DNA of 40,026 bases from JACVRW01 sp034664085 (lineage in GTDB: Bacteria > Actinomycetota > Thermoleophilia > Solirubrobacterales > Thermoleophilaceae), in assembly GCA_034664085.1 (NCBI GenBank), contig JAXDII010000093.1, forward strand, positions 1 through 40,026. The letters run 5' to 3'. The position numbers and the translations under genes were made by a program. Below the pieces are notes generated by a model. It worked only from the letters and a program-made list of their open reading frames with translations, had not been told where the DNA came from and searched no databases. Shown here piece by piece: positions 39,810-40,026 of this stretch (positions within the stretch are counted from its first letter, which is position 1; each line of letters starts with the position of its first letter).

Positions 39810-40026
39810 ATGAGCTCGGAAGGCTATCTCCGCCCCGAGTCACAGGTCCTGGGCGAGGGCAGCCTGGTCCCGCCCGAGAACCAGCTCCGGCCGCCGCCAA
39901 ACCGGTTCACCCACCGGCTGGCCGAGGCGGAGCCGTTCTACTTCGCCTCGAGGGAGGGCTCCGGCGCACCCGACGGCCACTTCGAGGCCGGCACCGAGGT
40001 GGTCCTGCTCCGGCACGACGGCGGAC
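39810..40026 (+). CDS. Hypothetical protein, 3' truncated by window end
   Basis: The frame is open from ATG 39810 to the last base (72 residues visible). It starts MSSEGYLRPESQVLGEG and is Pro/Glu-rich, with FYFASREGSG and VVLLRHDGG later. Not recognised. It begins 10 bases after the protease stop, so the two are likely co-transcribed. It could be an accessory or inhibitor of the protease; no evidence beyond position. Confidence 0.55.
   Translation, partial: MSSEGYLRPESQVLGEGSLVPPENQLRPPPNRFTHRLAEAEPFYFASREGSGAPDGHFEAGTEVVLLRHDGG

Noticed and set aside
1..40026. CRISPR arrays, tRNA/rRNA genes, insertion sequences or integrase-attachment sites
   Set aside because: No regularly spaced repeats, no cloverleaf-like or rRNA segments and no transposase or integrase motifs were seen on either strand when reading by eye.

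Overview
The window is very GC-rich DNA, roughly 70% by eye, with many GTG/TTG starts and gene after gene joined by 4-base ATGA/GTGA overlaps. It carries an F420-type luciferase-like oxidoreductase, an ECF42-type sigma factor with its DGPF partner, an AlkZ-like protein, a leishmanolysin-type protease and a LmbU-like regulator. This points to a soil Actinomycetota, possibly Thermoleophilia/Solirubrobacterales; that placement is inferred from gene content only. No rRNA, tRNA, insertion sequence or CRISPR array was seen. No gene-free stretch exceeds about 120 bases; the largest are 33808-33923, 18512-18621 and 10087-10187.

Layout. (1) 3-4613, plus strand: a catabolic-looking operon of a truncated MetE-like protein, an SDR, a zinc alcohol dehydrogenase and a long-chain-alcohol-oxidase-like GMC flavoprotein. 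A membrane GAF-GGDEF diguanylate cyclase follows (4688-6154). (2) 6162-10086, minus strand: metallophosphoesterase, MBL-fold hydrolase, class III nucleotide cyclase and LLM oxidoreductase. (3) 10188-15744, plus strand: five overlapping genes encoding a two-subunit PEP-synthase/phenylphosphate-synthase-like phosphotransferase, a biotin carrier, a biotin-dependent carboxyltransferase and a HAD phosphatase. No biotin carboxylase is present. (4) 15813-17389: an unrecognised four-helix membrane protein and a 57-residue protein, with codon use less GC-biased than the neighbours. (5) 17447-24501: an AlkZ-like gene, an ECF42/DGPF/VOC set with a recognisable promoter, then acetoacetyl-CoA synthetase, a quinone-oxidoreductase-like MDR and an alpha/beta hydrolase.

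(6) 24476-33807, minus strand: an 11-gene operon headed by a GntR/FCD regulator. It contains a catechol-2,3-dioxygenase-type enzyme, a benzaldehyde-dehydrogenase-like ALDH, a flavin monooxygenase, a GalB-like hydratase, a LigK/GalC-like aldolase, a dehydrogenase and two amidohydrolase-like proteins. Together these resemble a protocatechuate-4,5-cleavage-style route built from a different mix of enzyme families. A tyrosinase pair is transcribed divergently (33924-35191).

(7) 35178-38364: the most intriguing locus. It has a SAM methyltransferase, a tiny peptide gene ending in Gly-Asn, a perfect 13-bp hairpin, and a ThiF/MccB-like E1 enzyme with an N-terminal peptide-binding-like domain. A LmbU-like regulator lies downstream and an ArsR-type regulator diverges. 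The order peptide - hairpin - adenylating enzyme, with a C-terminal Asn on the peptide, resembles microcin C loci. It may be an undescribed actinobacterial RiPP or peptidyl-nucleotide system. (8) 38395-40026: an ECF sigma factor, a leishmanolysin-type zinc protease without a signal peptide, and a truncated hypothetical gene.
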